From the NCBI RefSeq assembly GCF_013410655.1, contig NZ_JACCFP010000001.1, positions 2,565,501 to 2,629,500 of the forward strand: a stretch of 64,000 nt of DNA, in the 5' to 3' direction. The translations under genes were made by a program, and so were the position numbers. The stretch comes from Nocardioides thalensis (GTDB lineage: Bacteria; Actinomycetota; Actinomycetes; Propionibacteriales; Nocardioidaceae). The notes under the pieces were generated by a model. The model made no database searches, was not told where the DNA came from, and worked only from the letters and a program-made list of their open reading frames with translations. Shown here piece by piece: positions 24,709 through 33,225 of the stretch (positions within the stretch are counted from its first letter, which is position 1; every line of letters starts with the position of its first letter).

Positions 24709-26238
24709 TCACCACGGGCTGGGCGCGTAGTCCTTCACGAAGCAGCCGTAGAGGTCCTCACCGGCCTCGCCACGGACGATCGGGTCGTAGACCCGGGCCG
24801 CTCCGTCGACGAGGTCGAGCGGGGCGTGCCAGCCCTCGGCGGCGATGCGCAGCTTCTCCTGGTGCGGCCGCTCGTCGGTGATCCAGCCGGTGTCGACGGC
24901 CGTCATCAGGATGCGGTCGGTCTCGAACATTTCCCCCGCGCTGGTGCGGGTCATCATGTTGAGCGCGGCCTTCGCCATGTTGGTGTGCGGGTGGCCCGGG
25001 CCCTTGTAGCGCCGCGAGAACTGGCCCTCCATTGCCGAGACGTTCACGACGTAGGCCCGTCGCGCGCCGCCCTGGACGGCGGCCCGCATCGCCGGGCGCA
25101 GGCGTGAGACCAGCAGGAACGGCGCGATCGAGTTGCAGAACTGCACCTCGAGCAGCTCGAGCGGGTCGACCTCGTCGACGTGCTGGGTCCACGAGTTGGT
25201 GGTCTGCATGTCAGGCAGCAGCCCACCCGCGTCGACGGCGGTCCCCGCGAGGTGCGCCTCGAGCGACGCGTTGCCCGCCTTGAGCGCGAGGGCCGTGATG
25301 GTCGCGGCGCTGTGGGCGGCGGCCGCAGCCGCGGGCGACTCCCCCTCGTGGTGGGCGACCGCGTGCTCCTCGAGCGCACCCGCGATCGCCGCCGGGTGCG
25401 CCTCGGAGATCCGGTCGAAGGTCACCATCTCGGGGAGGTCGCGCCCGTCGGCCAGCGGCAGCAGCGGCGCGCTCTCACCCTCGACCAGGTGGGAGTAGGC
25501 GCCCGGCGAGCGCCGTACGGTCTGGCACGCGTTGTTGATCAGGATGTCGAGCGGCCCCTCGGCAGCCACGTCGTCGGTGAGCGCGATGACCTGCGTGGGG
25601 TCGCGCAGGTCGATGCCGACGACCTTGAGCCGGTGCAGCCAGTCGGCGGAGTCCTCCATCGCCGAGAACCGGCGCACCGCGTCCTTCGGGAACCGCGTCG
25701 TGATCGTCGTGTGCGCGCCGTCGCGCAGCAGCCGCAGCGCGATGTACATCCCGATCTTCGCCCGGCCGCCCGTCAGCAGCGCCCGCTTGCCGGTGAGGTC
25801 GGTGCGCTGGTCACGCTTGGCATGGCTCAGCGCGGCGCATCGCGGGCACAGCCAGTGGTAGAACGCGTCGACGAGCGTGAAGTCCTCCTTGCAGATGTAG
25901 CACCCGCGGGCAGTGATCAGCTCGCCCGCGAACGCGCCCTGCGCGGTGGACACCAGTGGGATGCCCGCGGTCTCGTCGTCGATCCGCATCGGCGAGCCGG
26001 TCGCGGTCCGCTCGATGATGTCTTGGTCGTGCCGCTGCCGCTCCAGTCGGATCTCGGCCCGGCGCTGCTTCTTGATGAGCTTGTACATGTACGACGCCGC
26101 GCGCTTCATCGTGCGCACGTCGTCGTGGTCCGGGTGCAGCTCGGGGATCTGGCGCAGGACCTTGATCGCGATCGCGAGCTCGTCGGGGTCGATCCGCTCC
26201 GTCGGCGAGTTCGGGCGAGGTGCAGCGGGGTCGGTCAC
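24709..26238 (-). CDS. SDR-family oxidoreductase with N-terminal zinc-ribbon-like region
   Basis: 509 aa. Residues 1-110 are charged and helical. A CYIC (Cys113, Cys116) and CPRC (Cys131, Cys134) set resembles a zinc ribbon. The SDR domain starts at about 148 (LTGKRALLTGGRAKIGMYIA, then DILINNACQTVRR). The active-site region keeps the serine (YVVNVSAMEG), but the lysine in NMAKAALNMM is preceded at -4 by Thr rather than the usual Tyr; the nearest Tyr (RRYKGPG) is 11 residues upstream of that Lys position's Thr-containing block. The catalytic layout is therefore atypical. About 180 residues longer than classical SDRs. GTG start. Substrate unknown. Confidence 0.82.
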   Translation of the reverse strand: MTDPAAPRPNSPTERIDPDELAIAIKVLRQIPELHPDHDDVRTMKRAASYMYKLIKKQRRAEIRLERQRHDQDIIERTATGSPMRIDDETAGIPLVSTAQGAFAGELITARGCYICKEDFTLVDAFYHWLCPRCAALSHAKRDQRTDLTGKRALLTGGRAKIGMYIALRLLRDGAHTTITTRFPKDAVRRFSAMEDSADWLHRLKVVGIDLRDPTQVIALTDDVAAEGPLDILINNACQTVRRSPGAYSHLVEGESAPLLPLADGRDLPEMVTFDRISEAHPAAIAGALEEHAVAHHEGESPAAAAAAHSAATITALALKAGNASLEAHLAGTAVDAGGLLPDMQTTNSWTQHVDEVDPLELLEVQFCNSIAPFLLVSRLRPAMRAAVQGGARRAYVVNVSAMEGQFSRRYKGPGHPHTNMAKAALNMMTRTSAGEMFETDRILMTAVDTGWITDERPHQEKLRIAAEGWHAPLDLVDGAARVYDPIVRGEAGEDLYGCFVKDYAPSPW

Positions 26239-26309
26239 CGCGGAATCGTATGTGCTCGCGCACCTTGGCGCCGCTTCGCGGAACGGCCACGCGCAGGGCC
26301 GATCAAGTG

Positions 26310-26341
26310 GGACACGCGGTCGTCGTACGGCGTGTCGTGTC
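26310..26341 (-). terminator. Hairpin after DUF559 gene 1 (twin of 27266-27305)
   Basis: GACACGC (26311-26317) pairs with GCGTGTC (26330-26336) around a 12-nt loop GGTCGTCGTACG. It starts 12 bp beyond the stop at 26353. A closely similar hairpin with almost the same loop lies on the other side of the gene, so it is both a likely terminator and one of a repeat pair. No U-tract. Confidence 0.6.
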
Positions 26342-26352
26342 CGTCCTGCTCG

Positions 26353-27198
26353 TCAGGCGGCCTTCTCGGTGATCGCTTCCTGGATCGTTGCCATGACGTA
26401 GCTCGGTGACCACATCACGTGGTTCCAGGTGAACCTGAGCACGAGCCATCCCGCGGCTGTCATCGCGTTGAAGCGCACACAGTCACGATCGTGGGTCTCC
26501 TTGTCTGAATGGAAGCCCCAGGACTCCGCCTCGACGGCGATGCCGAGGAAAGGATTGGCCAGGTCGGGGTGATAGGTCTGTTCGCCGCAGGTCGTCGCGA
26601 ACTGCGGGACGACCAGGAGACCGGCTTGGACGGTCAGCGCACGTAACGCCGACTCGAAGGGGTTGGCGGGGCGCGGGTCGGCCCACTCAGCCACCCGTCG
26701 GACGTGCTCGGGCTCACGCTTCGCGGCGCTGACGAGCTCCTCGTGCAGGACGTCTCCGTGACGCATGGCCGAGTCGGCCACAGCGAGGGCGGCGGTGAAC
26801 GGAAGGTCGCGCGCGCAATCGAGCACCGTCCTCATCTTCGACGTGGCCCAGCCGTCGACTTCGCCAGGCTTCAGGTCGGTCCGTCGCAGGTCGCAGTGTG
26901 TCGACAGGACTGTGCTCGACGCCGGGACGACGATCGACGCGACAGGTGGTTGCTGCCAGATTTCCCAGCCCCAATGGGCAGCTGCGGTCAGATGGCTGAG
27001 GTGGCCACGGAGAGCGACCGCCGCCGCGAGTCCGGCCTGGGAGGTGGGAAGCGCGTATCGGTTGGGACCGAGTTTGAGGACGCTGCCGTTGGCGACGGAA
27101 GTGCGGAGCCGCCGGCGTGAGGACAGCTGGATCACGGACGCGGCACCGGCGATACCGCCGAGCCGCTCCAGCGCCTCTGTCGCAGTCAACCCACCCAC
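26353..27198 (-). CDS. DUF559 protein with AbiEi-like N-terminus (copy 1)
   Basis: 281 aa. The N-terminal half resembles the winged-helix part of AbiEi-type and other actinobacterial DUF559 proteins (SSRRRLRTSVANGSVLKLGPNRYALP, HLTAAAHWGWEIW). The C-terminal half is the DUF559/Vsr-like nuclease fold: YHPDLANPFLGIAVEAESWG, then RDCVRFNAMTAAGWLVLRFTW, where Asp and Glu are candidate PD-(D/E)xK residues. No toxin gene is adjacent. GTG start. The gene is bracketed by two near-identical hairpins, as is the second DUF559 gene at 41648. DNA-cleaving activity is an inference from the fold. Confidence 0.75.
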   Translation of the reverse strand: MGGLTATEALERLGGIAGAASVIQLSSRRRLRTSVANGSVLKLGPNRYALPTSQAGLAAAVALRGHLSHLTAAAHWGWEIWQQPPVASIVVPASSTVLSTHCDLRRTDLKPGEVDGWATSKMRTVLDCARDLPFTAALAVADSAMRHGDVLHEELVSAAKREPEHVRRVAEWADPRPANPFESALRALTVQAGLLVVPQFATTCGEQTYHPDLANPFLGIAVEAESWGFHSDKETHDRDCVRFNAMTAAGWLVLRFTWNHVMWSPSYVMATIQEAITEKAA

Positions 27199-27265
27199 GG
27201 CGCAAGTGTCCGCCAGTCGGGCCTGCCGCTGCTGACTTCATCCACAGGCCACGCCAGACGCAGCA

Positions 27266-27305
27266 GGGCCGCGACACGCGGTCGCCATACGGCGTGTCGC
27301 GGCCC
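27266..27305 (-). terminator. Long hairpin after mntP (twin of 26310-26341)
   Basis: A perfect 14-bp stem, GGGCCGCGACACGC (27266-27279) with GCGTGTCGCGGCCC (27292-27305), and a 12-nt loop GGTCGCCATACG. It lies 37 bp beyond the mntP stop and 68 bp before the DUF559 start. Its core and loop match the hairpin on the far side of DUF559 gene 1 at 28 of 32 positions. No U-tract. Confidence 0.75.
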
Positions 27306-27341
27306 GGCGTTGCTCGGGAAGGCCCCCTGATGCGCCGAGGG

Positions 27342-27899
27342 TCACCCCAGCAGGTGGCTGAGCAGGATCCGGAGCCCGATCCCGACCAGGATCACGCCGC
27401 CGACCAGGGTGGCCCAGCGGCCGAGCCGCTCCCCCGCCCGCGCGCCGATGAAGACCGCGCCCAGCGAGAGCGCGAACGTGACGACCCCGATCAGGGTGAC
27501 CGCCGGGGCGACGGAGACCTCGAGCACGCCGAACGTCACGCCGACGGCCGCGGCGTCGATCGACGTCGCGATCGCCAGCGGCAGCACCGACCGGACGGTC
27601 ACGACCGGCGTGGTGTGGTCGTCCTCGTCCTCGAACGACTCCTTGATCATCTTCCCGCCGATGATCGCGAGTAGCCCGAACGCGATCCACGGCGTCGCCT
27701 CGCTGACGGCGTCGGCGGCCCAGAACGCCAGCACCCAGCCGAGCACCGGCATCAGCGCCTGGAACAGGCCGAACATCGCCGCCATCAGCAGGGCGGCCCG
27801 CCACGGTGGCCGACGGAGCCGGAGGCCCTCCGCGAGGGACACGGCGACGGCGTCCATGGCGAGGGCGAACGCCAGCACGACGAGCTCAGCGGTGGTCAC
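27342..27899 (-). CDS. mntP: Manganese efflux pump MntP
   Basis: 185-residue exporter with six hydrophobic helices. It contains the family hallmarks ALAMDAVAVSLAEGL in helix 1 and ATSIDAAAVGVTFG in helix 4, whose aspartates are needed for Mn(II) transport, plus MFGLFQALMPVLGW in helix 2. Length matches E. coli MntP (188). The start is GTG 27899. I looked for a yybP-ykoY manganese riboswitch upstream and did not see one; the upstream space is largely taken by the glnE terminator. Confidence 0.93.
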   Translation of the reverse strand: MTTAELVVLAFALAMDAVAVSLAEGLRLRRPPWRAALLMAAMFGLFQALMPVLGWVLAFWAADAVSEATPWIAFGLLAIIGGKMIKESFEDEDDHTTPVVTVRSVLPLAIATSIDAAAVGVTFGVLEVSVAPAVTLIGVVTFALSLGAVFIGARAGERLGRWATLVGGVILVGIGLRILLSHLLG

Positions 27900-27962
27900 G
27901 AGCCGCGAGCCTAGGGTCCGGCGATTGAAACGTCGGCATCGGGGGCAGCCGAGAAATAGGCA

Positions 27963-28000
27963 TCGGGCCGCGACCTCTGGGGGGGTCGGTCGCGGCCCGA
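27963..28000 (-). terminator. glnE terminator hairpin
   Basis: A perfect 13-bp stem, TCGGGCCGCGACC with GGTCGCGGCCCGA, and a 12-nt loop rich in G on the plus strand. It is placed 60 bp beyond the glnE stop and before mntP. There is no U-tract. It separates the two minus-strand units. Confidence 0.75.
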
Positions 28001-28060
28001 CGAAAGAATCATGCCATACATCTGTTCGGCTTGCCTAAGCACCCCGCCGAGAAATCCGGG

Positions 28061-31042
28061 TCACTCCCAGAAGACCCGGTCGACCACCGCCCTGGCCCGC
28101 CGGGTGACCCGCAGGTAGTCGTTGATGAACTCGTCGCTGTGGTCGAGCGGGTAGCCGACGATGCCGGCGACGGCCCGCCTCTCGCGAGGATCGCTCGGCA
28201 GCTGGTCGCCCGCGCGCCCCCGCGCCAGGACCACGGCGTTGCGCACCCGGCTGACCGTGCGCCACGCGGTGGTGAGCTGGTCGGCGTCGGCCTGCTCGAG
28301 CAGCCCGGCCTCGGTCGCGGCGTCGAGCGCGGCGAGGGTCTCGGCGGTGCGCAGCCCGGTCACCTCGGCGCCGTGCCGCAGCTGGAGCAGCTGGACCGTC
28401 CACTCGACGTCGGCCAGGCCGCCGCGGCCCAGCTTGAGGTGCAGCGCCGGGTCGGCGCCGCGCGGCAGCCGCTCGGTGTCGACGCGCGCCTTGATCCGGC
28501 GCACCTCGATCACGTCGTCCTCGGAGAGCCCGCCCGCCGGGTAGCGCAGCGGGTCGATCAGCTCGGTGAACCGGTCGCGCAGACCGCGGTCGCCGACGAC
28601 GGCGTCGGCGCGCAGCAGGGCCTGCGCCTCCCAGACGTGCGACCACTTGGCGTAGTACGCGGCGTAGGAGTCGAGGGTGCGCACCAGCGGCCCCTGCTTG
28701 CCCTCCGGGCGCAGGTCCGCGTCCACCACCAGGGCGGGGTCCGGACCGGGGCTGGCCAGCGAGCGCCGCAGCTCCTCGAACACTGCCTTGGCGTACGACG
28801 CCGCGGCGTGCGCGTCGGCGCCGGGCACCGGGTCGTGCACGAACAGCACGTCGGCGTCGCTGCCGTAGGCCAGCTCGAAGCCGCCGTAGCGGCCCATCGC
28901 GATGATGGCGAGCCGGGTGGGCGTCCGGTCCAGGCCGCGCTGTCGCCGCACGGCGTCCTCGGTGACCGCGAGCGTGGCCTCGAGCGTGGCGTCGGTGAGC
29001 CGAGTGAGCGCGCGGCCGACGTCGGCGACGTCGGTCAGCCCGAGCACGTCGCCGGCAGCGATCCGCAGCAGCTCGCGGCGCCGTACGGCCCGGACGGAGC
29101 GGACCGACTTCTCCAGCGTCTCCTGGCGCTGCGCGGTCGCGAGCATCTCGTCGACGAGCACGGCCGACTCCAGCGGCTGGAGGTCGCCGCCGAGCAGCCG
29201 CACGCCCTGGGGCTCGCGCTCGAGGAGGTCGGTGCAGTAGCGCGACGTCGCGAGCAGGTGGGCGAGCCGCTCGGACACCTCGCCCTCGTCGCGCAGCGTC
29301 GAGAGGTACCAGGGCGTGCTGCCGAGCGCCTCGCTGATCCGGCGGAAGCCGAACAGGCCGGCGTCGGGGTCGGCCCCCTCGGCGAACCACTGGAGCATCG
29401 CCGGCAGCAGGGTGCGCTGGATGCTGGCCGTGCGGGACATGCCGGAGGTCAGCGCCTCCAGGTGCCGCAGCGCGCCGGCGGGATCGTCGTACCCGAGCGC
29501 CGACATCCGCGCCCGCGCCGCCTCCGACGACAGCCGCGCCTCGTCGCCGCTGATCTGGGCGACCGCGGTGAGCAGCGGGCGGTAGAAGAGTTTCTGGTGG
29601 AGCCGGCTGACCTCGCGGCGGTGGTGCTCCCAGGTGCGCACCAGGTTGACGTCGGGCTGCTTGGTGAACCCGAGGCTGCGCCCGAGCCGCCGCAGCGCGG
29701 CCTCGTCGTCGGGGACGATGTGCGTACGGCGCAACCGGTGCAGCTGGATCCGGTGCTCGAGCTTGCGGAGGAACGCGTAGGCGTCGTGCAGCGCCTCACC
29801 GTCAGGGCGGCCGACGTAGCCGCCGTCGATCAGGCGGGCCAGCGCGCTGAGCGTCGTGGGCAGCCGGATCTGCTCGTCCGCGCGGCCGTGCACGAGCTGG
29901 AGCAGCTGGATCGCGAACTCCACGTCGCGCAGGCCGCCGGGACCGAGCTTGAGCTCGCGCTCCACGACGTTGGCCGGGATGTGGTCGACGACGCGCTTGC
30001 GCATCGCGCGCGCCGCCTCGACGAAGCCGGGCCGGTCGGCGACCGACCAGACCATCGGCTCGACCATCGCGGTGAACTCGCGGCCCAGCTCGAGGTCGCC
30101 CGCCACGGGGCGGGCCTTGAGCAGCGCCTGGAACTCCCACGGCTCCGCCCACCGCTCGTAGTAGCCGCGGTGGCCGGTCATCGTGCGGCTGAGCGCGCCG
30201 GCCTTGCCCTCCGGACGGAGCGCGGCGTCGACCTGCCAGATCGTGCCCTCCGCGGTGTGGTCGGAGCAGACCTGGATGAGGTGCGACGCGAGCCGGACCG
30301 CGGTGCGGCCGACCGCAGCATCATCAGCCCCCTCCGTGGCCGGCTCGTGGACGAAGATCACGTCGACGTCGGAGACGTAGTTGAGCTCGCGGGCGCCGCA
30401 CTTGCCCATCGCGATCACGGCGAGACGGACGTCGGCCGACTCGGGGCCGACCCGCTGCCGTGCGACCGCCAGCGCCGCCTCGAGCGTCCCGGCGGCGAGG
30501 TCGGAGAGCTCGGCCGCCGCGTCGTCGACGCCGAGGTCGTGGGCGAGGTCGCGGGCGGCGAGGCGGAGCAGGAGGCGGCGGTACTCGACGCGCAGCGCGT
30601 TGACCGCCTCGCCGTCGGCCAGCGTCGCGACCGGTGCGACGGCGTCGGGGTCGGCGCCGACGGCCCGCAGCAGCCGGTCACGCAGCCAGTACGCCGCCGG
30701 CCGGGTCGACCCGAGCGTCGGGTCGGTGAGCTCGCGCCAGTGCTCCGGGTGGTTGGCCAGGTGGTCGGCCAGCGCCGTGCTCGCGCCGAGCACACGCAGG
30801 AGGCGCATCGCCGTACCCTCGTCGTCCGCCACGCTCTCCAGCAGCGCGTCGCGGTCATCCACGGACTCGGCGAGGCGCACCAGCCCGGCGACGGCGGCGT
30901 CCGGGTCCGCCGTACGGCCCAGGTAGGCGAGCAGCCGGACCCCGACCTCGCCGAGCTCCGCCAGGCCGTCCACGGCCCGGTCGATGTCGGCGAAGCCGAG
31001 CCGCAGCAGGTCGCTGCGGGAGTGGGCCCGGCCGGCTGTCAC
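28061..31042 (-). CDS. glnE: Bifunctional glutamine synthetase adenylyltransferase/deadenylase GlnE
   Basis: Controls glutamine synthetase by adding or removing AMP on a tyrosine. 993 residues with two nucleotidyltransferase domains. The N-terminal, deadenylating one has GKCGARELNYVSDVDVIFVHE near residue 215. The C-terminal, adenylylating one has GRYGGFELAYGSDADVLFVHD near residue 715. Each is followed by a helical bundle (LGPGGLRDVEF and LGRGGLADVEW). GTG 31042 overlaps the glnA stop in GTGA; the longer open frame is overlap with glnA. The same order (glnA2 then glnE) is known in Mycobacterium tuberculosis. Confidence 0.95.
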   Translation of the reverse strand: MTAGRAHSRSDLLRLGFADIDRAVDGLAELGEVGVRLLAYLGRTADPDAAVAGLVRLAESVDDRDALLESVADDEGTAMRLLRVLGASTALADHLANHPEHWRELTDPTLGSTRPAAYWLRDRLLRAVGADPDAVAPVATLADGEAVNALRVEYRRLLLRLAARDLAHDLGVDDAAAELSDLAAGTLEAALAVARQRVGPESADVRLAVIAMGKCGARELNYVSDVDVIFVHEPATEGADDAAVGRTAVRLASHLIQVCSDHTAEGTIWQVDAALRPEGKAGALSRTMTGHRGYYERWAEPWEFQALLKARPVAGDLELGREFTAMVEPMVWSVADRPGFVEAARAMRKRVVDHIPANVVERELKLGPGGLRDVEFAIQLLQLVHGRADEQIRLPTTLSALARLIDGGYVGRPDGEALHDAYAFLRKLEHRIQLHRLRRTHIVPDDEAALRRLGRSLGFTKQPDVNLVRTWEHHRREVSRLHQKLFYRPLLTAVAQISGDEARLSSEAARARMSALGYDDPAGALRHLEALTSGMSRTASIQRTLLPAMLQWFAEGADPDAGLFGFRRISEALGSTPWYLSTLRDEGEVSERLAHLLATSRYCTDLLEREPQGVRLLGGDLQPLESAVLVDEMLATAQRQETLEKSVRSVRAVRRRELLRIAAGDVLGLTDVADVGRALTRLTDATLEATLAVTEDAVRRQRGLDRTPTRLAIIAMGRYGGFELAYGSDADVLFVHDPVPGADAHAAASYAKAVFEELRRSLASPGPDPALVVDADLRPEGKQGPLVRTLDSYAAYYAKWSHVWEAQALLRADAVVGDRGLRDRFTELIDPLRYPAGGLSEDDVIEVRRIKARVDTERLPRGADPALHLKLGRGGLADVEWTVQLLQLRHGAEVTGLRTAETLAALDAATEAGLLEQADADQLTTAWRTVSRVRNAVVLARGRAGDQLPSDPRERRAVAGIVGYPLDHSDEFINDYLRVTRRARAVVDRVFWE

Positions 31043-32376
31043 AGGACGGGGAGCATCTGGTCCCGCTCGAAGGCCGACACCTGGCCGCGGTAGTCGTCCC
31101 ACTCGGCGCGCTTGTTGCGGAGGAAGTAGTCGAAGACCTGCTCCCCCAGCGTCTCTGCCAGCAGCTCGGACCGCTCGGCGATCTCGATCGCCTCGTTGAG
31201 GTTCTTGGGCAGCGGGTCGATGCCGAGGCTGCGGCGCTCCTTGTCGGTGAGCGCCCAGACGTCGTCCTCGGCCTCGCGCGGCAGCTCGTAGCCCTCCTGC
31301 ACGCCCTTGAGCCCGGCGGCGAGCACCGCGGCGAACGCCAGGTAGGGGTTGCAGGCGGCGTCGATCGTGCGCAGCTCGATGCGGGTGGACTGGCCCTTGT
31401 TGGGCTTGTACATCGGCACCCGGACCATGGCCGAGCGGTTGTTGTGGCCCCAGCAGATGTAGGACGGCGCCTCGCCGCCGAACATCATCCGCTTGTAGGA
31501 GTTGACCCACTGGTTGGTCACCACGCTGATCTCGCCGGCGTGCTGGAGGACGCCCGCGATGAAGCCGCGGCCGGTCTTGGAGAGCTGGTACTCGGAGCCC
31601 GGCTCGTAGAAGGCGTTCTGGTCGCCCTCGAAGAGCGAGACGTGGGTGTGCATGCCGGAGCCGGGGTGCGTCGTGAACGGCTTGGGCATGAACGTCGCCC
31701 AGATGCCCTGCGCCAGCGCCACCTCCCGCACGACCGTGCGGAACGTCATGATGTTGTCGGCTGTGGTGAGCGCGTCGGCGTAGCGCAGGTCGATCTCCTG
31801 CTGGCCGGGCCCGCCCTCGTGGTGGCTGAACTCCACCGAGATGCCCATCGCCTCGAGCATCGTGATCGCCTCGCGCCGGAAGTCGGAGCCGTGCGAGTGT
31901 GCGGAGTGGTCGAAGTAGCCACTCCGGTCGATCGGCTCGGGCTCCCCGCCGTTCTCCGGCTGGTCCTTGAACAGGTAGAACTCGATCTCGGGGTGCGTGT
32001 AGAACGTGAAGCCCTGGTCGCCGGCCTTCGCGAGCGTGCGCTTCAGGACGTTGCGCGGGTCGGCGTACGACGCCGAGCCGTCGGGCAGCAGGATGTCGCA
32101 GAACATGCGCGCCGTGGAGGGCCCCTCGCCGCGCCACGGGAGGATCTGGAACGTCGACGGATCGGGCTTGGCGAGCATGTCGGCCTCGGACACCCGGGCG
32201 AAGCCCTCGATCGCCGAGCCGTCGAACCCGATGCCCTCGGCGAAGGCGCCCTCGAGCTCGGCCGGGGCCACCGCGACGGACTTCAAGAAGCCCAGCACGT
32301 CGGTGAACCAGAGCCGGACGAACCGGACGTCACGCTCCTCGAGAGCGCGGAGTACGAAGTCCTCTTGCTTGCCCAT
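31039..32376 (-). CDS. glnA: Type I glutamine synthetase, GlnA2-like
   Basis: ATP-dependent glutamate + ammonia to glutamine (445 aa, the length of M. tuberculosis GlnA2 rather than the ~478 of GlnA1). Visible motifs: GFDGSAIEGFARV, EIEFYLFKDQ, GGPGQQEIDLRY, PGSGMHTHVSL (ammonia/ATP site) and NKGQSTRIELR. The adenylylation-region tyrosine, Tyr363 in EGYELPREAED, is present, so control by the coupled GlnE is possible. ATG 32376 gives the family start MGKQEDFVLRALEERDVRFV. The cysteine-cluster regulator lies 37 bp upstream on the same strand. Confidence 0.94.
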   Translation of the reverse strand: MGKQEDFVLRALEERDVRFVRLWFTDVLGFLKSVAVAPAELEGAFAEGIGFDGSAIEGFARVSEADMLAKPDPSTFQILPWRGEGPSTARMFCDILLPDGSASYADPRNVLKRTLAKAGDQGFTFYTHPEIEFYLFKDQPENGGEPEPIDRSGYFDHSAHSHGSDFRREAITMLEAMGISVEFSHHEGGPGQQEIDLRYADALTTADNIMTFRTVVREVALAQGIWATFMPKPFTTHPGSGMHTHVSLFEGDQNAFYEPGSEYQLSKTGRGFIAGVLQHAGEISVVTNQWVNSYKRMMFGGEAPSYICWGHNNRSAMVRVPMYKPNKGQSTRIELRTIDAACNPYLAFAAVLAAGLKGVQEGYELPREAEDDVWALTDKERRSLGIDPLPKNLNEAIEIAERSELLAETLGEQVFDYFLRNKRAEWDDYRGQVSAFERDQMLPVL

Positions 32377-32413
32377 GGGGCAGAGCCTAGGGGTACGGCG
32401 ATGCGCGTGCTGG

Positions 32414-33103
32414 TCAGGTCTGTTCCGTGACGGTGACGCAGCAGCCCGTCGGTGCCGGGCCGTCCCCGCGGCGCCGTACGCCGGCGGTGCACCCGACCTC
32501 GTCCGCGACTCCACGGACGAACGTCTCGTTGACGCCGCAGACCAGGTCGACGTGACTGGCGGCGAGGCGGGCGTAGGGGCAGTTGCGGAGCACCATGTCG
32601 CCCTCGCTCCCCTCACGCGGCTCGTACCCGAGCCGGTCGAGCACCTCGCGGACCGCGTCGCTCCCCTCACCCGAGGGCGCGACCTCCTCGACCATCGCCC
32701 GGGCCGCGTCGGCCGCGCAGGCGTCGAGCGCCTCCTGCATCGGCGTGCCCGCCAGCGACCGCTCGACGGCGTCGGCGAGCACCCGGCCGGCGAGGTCGTA
32801 GCGGCGTACGGGCAGGGTGACGGCGACCTCCTTGCGGGAGCGGCGGTAGAGCTTCGCCGGCCGGCCCGCGCCGGGACCGGAGCGTCCGGTGAGGCGACGG
32901 AACTCGGTGACGAGCAGCCCCTCCTCGACCAGCTTGTCGAGGTGGAACTTCGCGGTGTGGCGTGGCACATCGACGCCGCTCGCGGCCTGGTCGCGGCTCA
33001 CCGCGCCCGGCTGCTCGGCGACGAAGCGGTAGAGCGCGCGGCGCACCGGGTCGGCCAGCGCACCCACCTTGCTCACCCGCCGCGCGAACGCGTCGTCCGG
33101 CAT
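32414..33103 (-). CDS. ArsR/SufR-like winged-helix regulator with C-terminal cysteine cluster (copy 2)
   Basis: 229-residue paralogue of the regulator at 6327. Winged helix in residues about 10-85 (LADPVRRALYRFV; TAKFHLDKLVEEGLLVTEFRRLTGRSGPGAGRPAKLYRR). Cysteines Cys175 (NCPY), Cys189 (LVCGVN) and Cys221-222 (GCCV) align with copy 1 and could hold an iron-sulfur cluster; this is inferred. I choose ATG 33103, with GAGGGAGGG upstream, giving the same length as copy 1; the longer ATG 33145 has no ribosome site. It is divergent from the DoxX-like copy 2, with inverted half-sites between them, and is followed by glnA2 on the same strand. Confidence 0.8.
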   Translation of the reverse strand: MPDDAFARRVSKVGALADPVRRALYRFVAEQPGAVSRDQAASGVDVPRHTAKFHLDKLVEEGLLVTEFRRLTGRSGPGAGRPAKLYRRSRKEVAVTLPVRRYDLAGRVLADAVERSLAGTPMQEALDACAADAARAMVEEVAPSGEGSDAVREVLDRLGYEPREGSEGDMVLRNCPYARLAASHVDLVCGVNETFVRGVADEVGCTAGVRRRGDGPAPTGCCVTVTEQT

Positions 33104-33134
33104 GGAGGCCCTCCCTCGTGTCCCGTCCGGATTT

Positions 33135-33198
33135 CTAACGGACATCAGTCTTGCCGAAACAGTCGTCCAGGTCTACCGTCGAATGTGACGTCCTTTAC
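33135..33198. promoter_or_regulatory. Imperfect inverted half-sites between regulator 2 and DoxX-like gene 2
   Basis: CTAACGGACATC (33135-33146) and GACGTCCTTTAC (33187-33198) match as inverted repeats at 9 of 12 positions, 52 bp apart. This mirrors the 56-bp spacing at copy 1. Both loci share a CTAA-A-A-type arm. A weak operator call by analogy. Confidence 0.45.
33151..33179 (+). promoter_or_regulatory. Candidate sigma-70-type promoter of DoxX-like gene 2
   Basis: TTGCCG (33151-33156), a 17-bp spacer and TACCGT (33174-33179), 47 bp before the ATG and lying between the two half-sites. Plausible -35/-10; no transcript data. Confidence 0.4.
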
Positions 33199-33225
33199 AA
33201 GAGGACCTCGAGAAAGGAGACGGCC

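Noticed and set aside
26353..27198. AbiE-type toxin-antitoxin pair
   Set aside because: The N-terminus is AbiEi-like but no AbiEii toxin gene adjoins it, and the C-terminus is DUF559-like.
27900..28060. yybP-ykoY manganese riboswitch upstream of mntP
   Set aside because: No conserved loop sequences seen; the region holds only the glnE terminator hairpin and a short leader.
28031..31093. 1020-codon plus-strand open frame opposite glnE
   Set aside because: Antisense shadow of a well-supported gene. The same applies to 39904-41754, 42906-45965 and 59880-62162.
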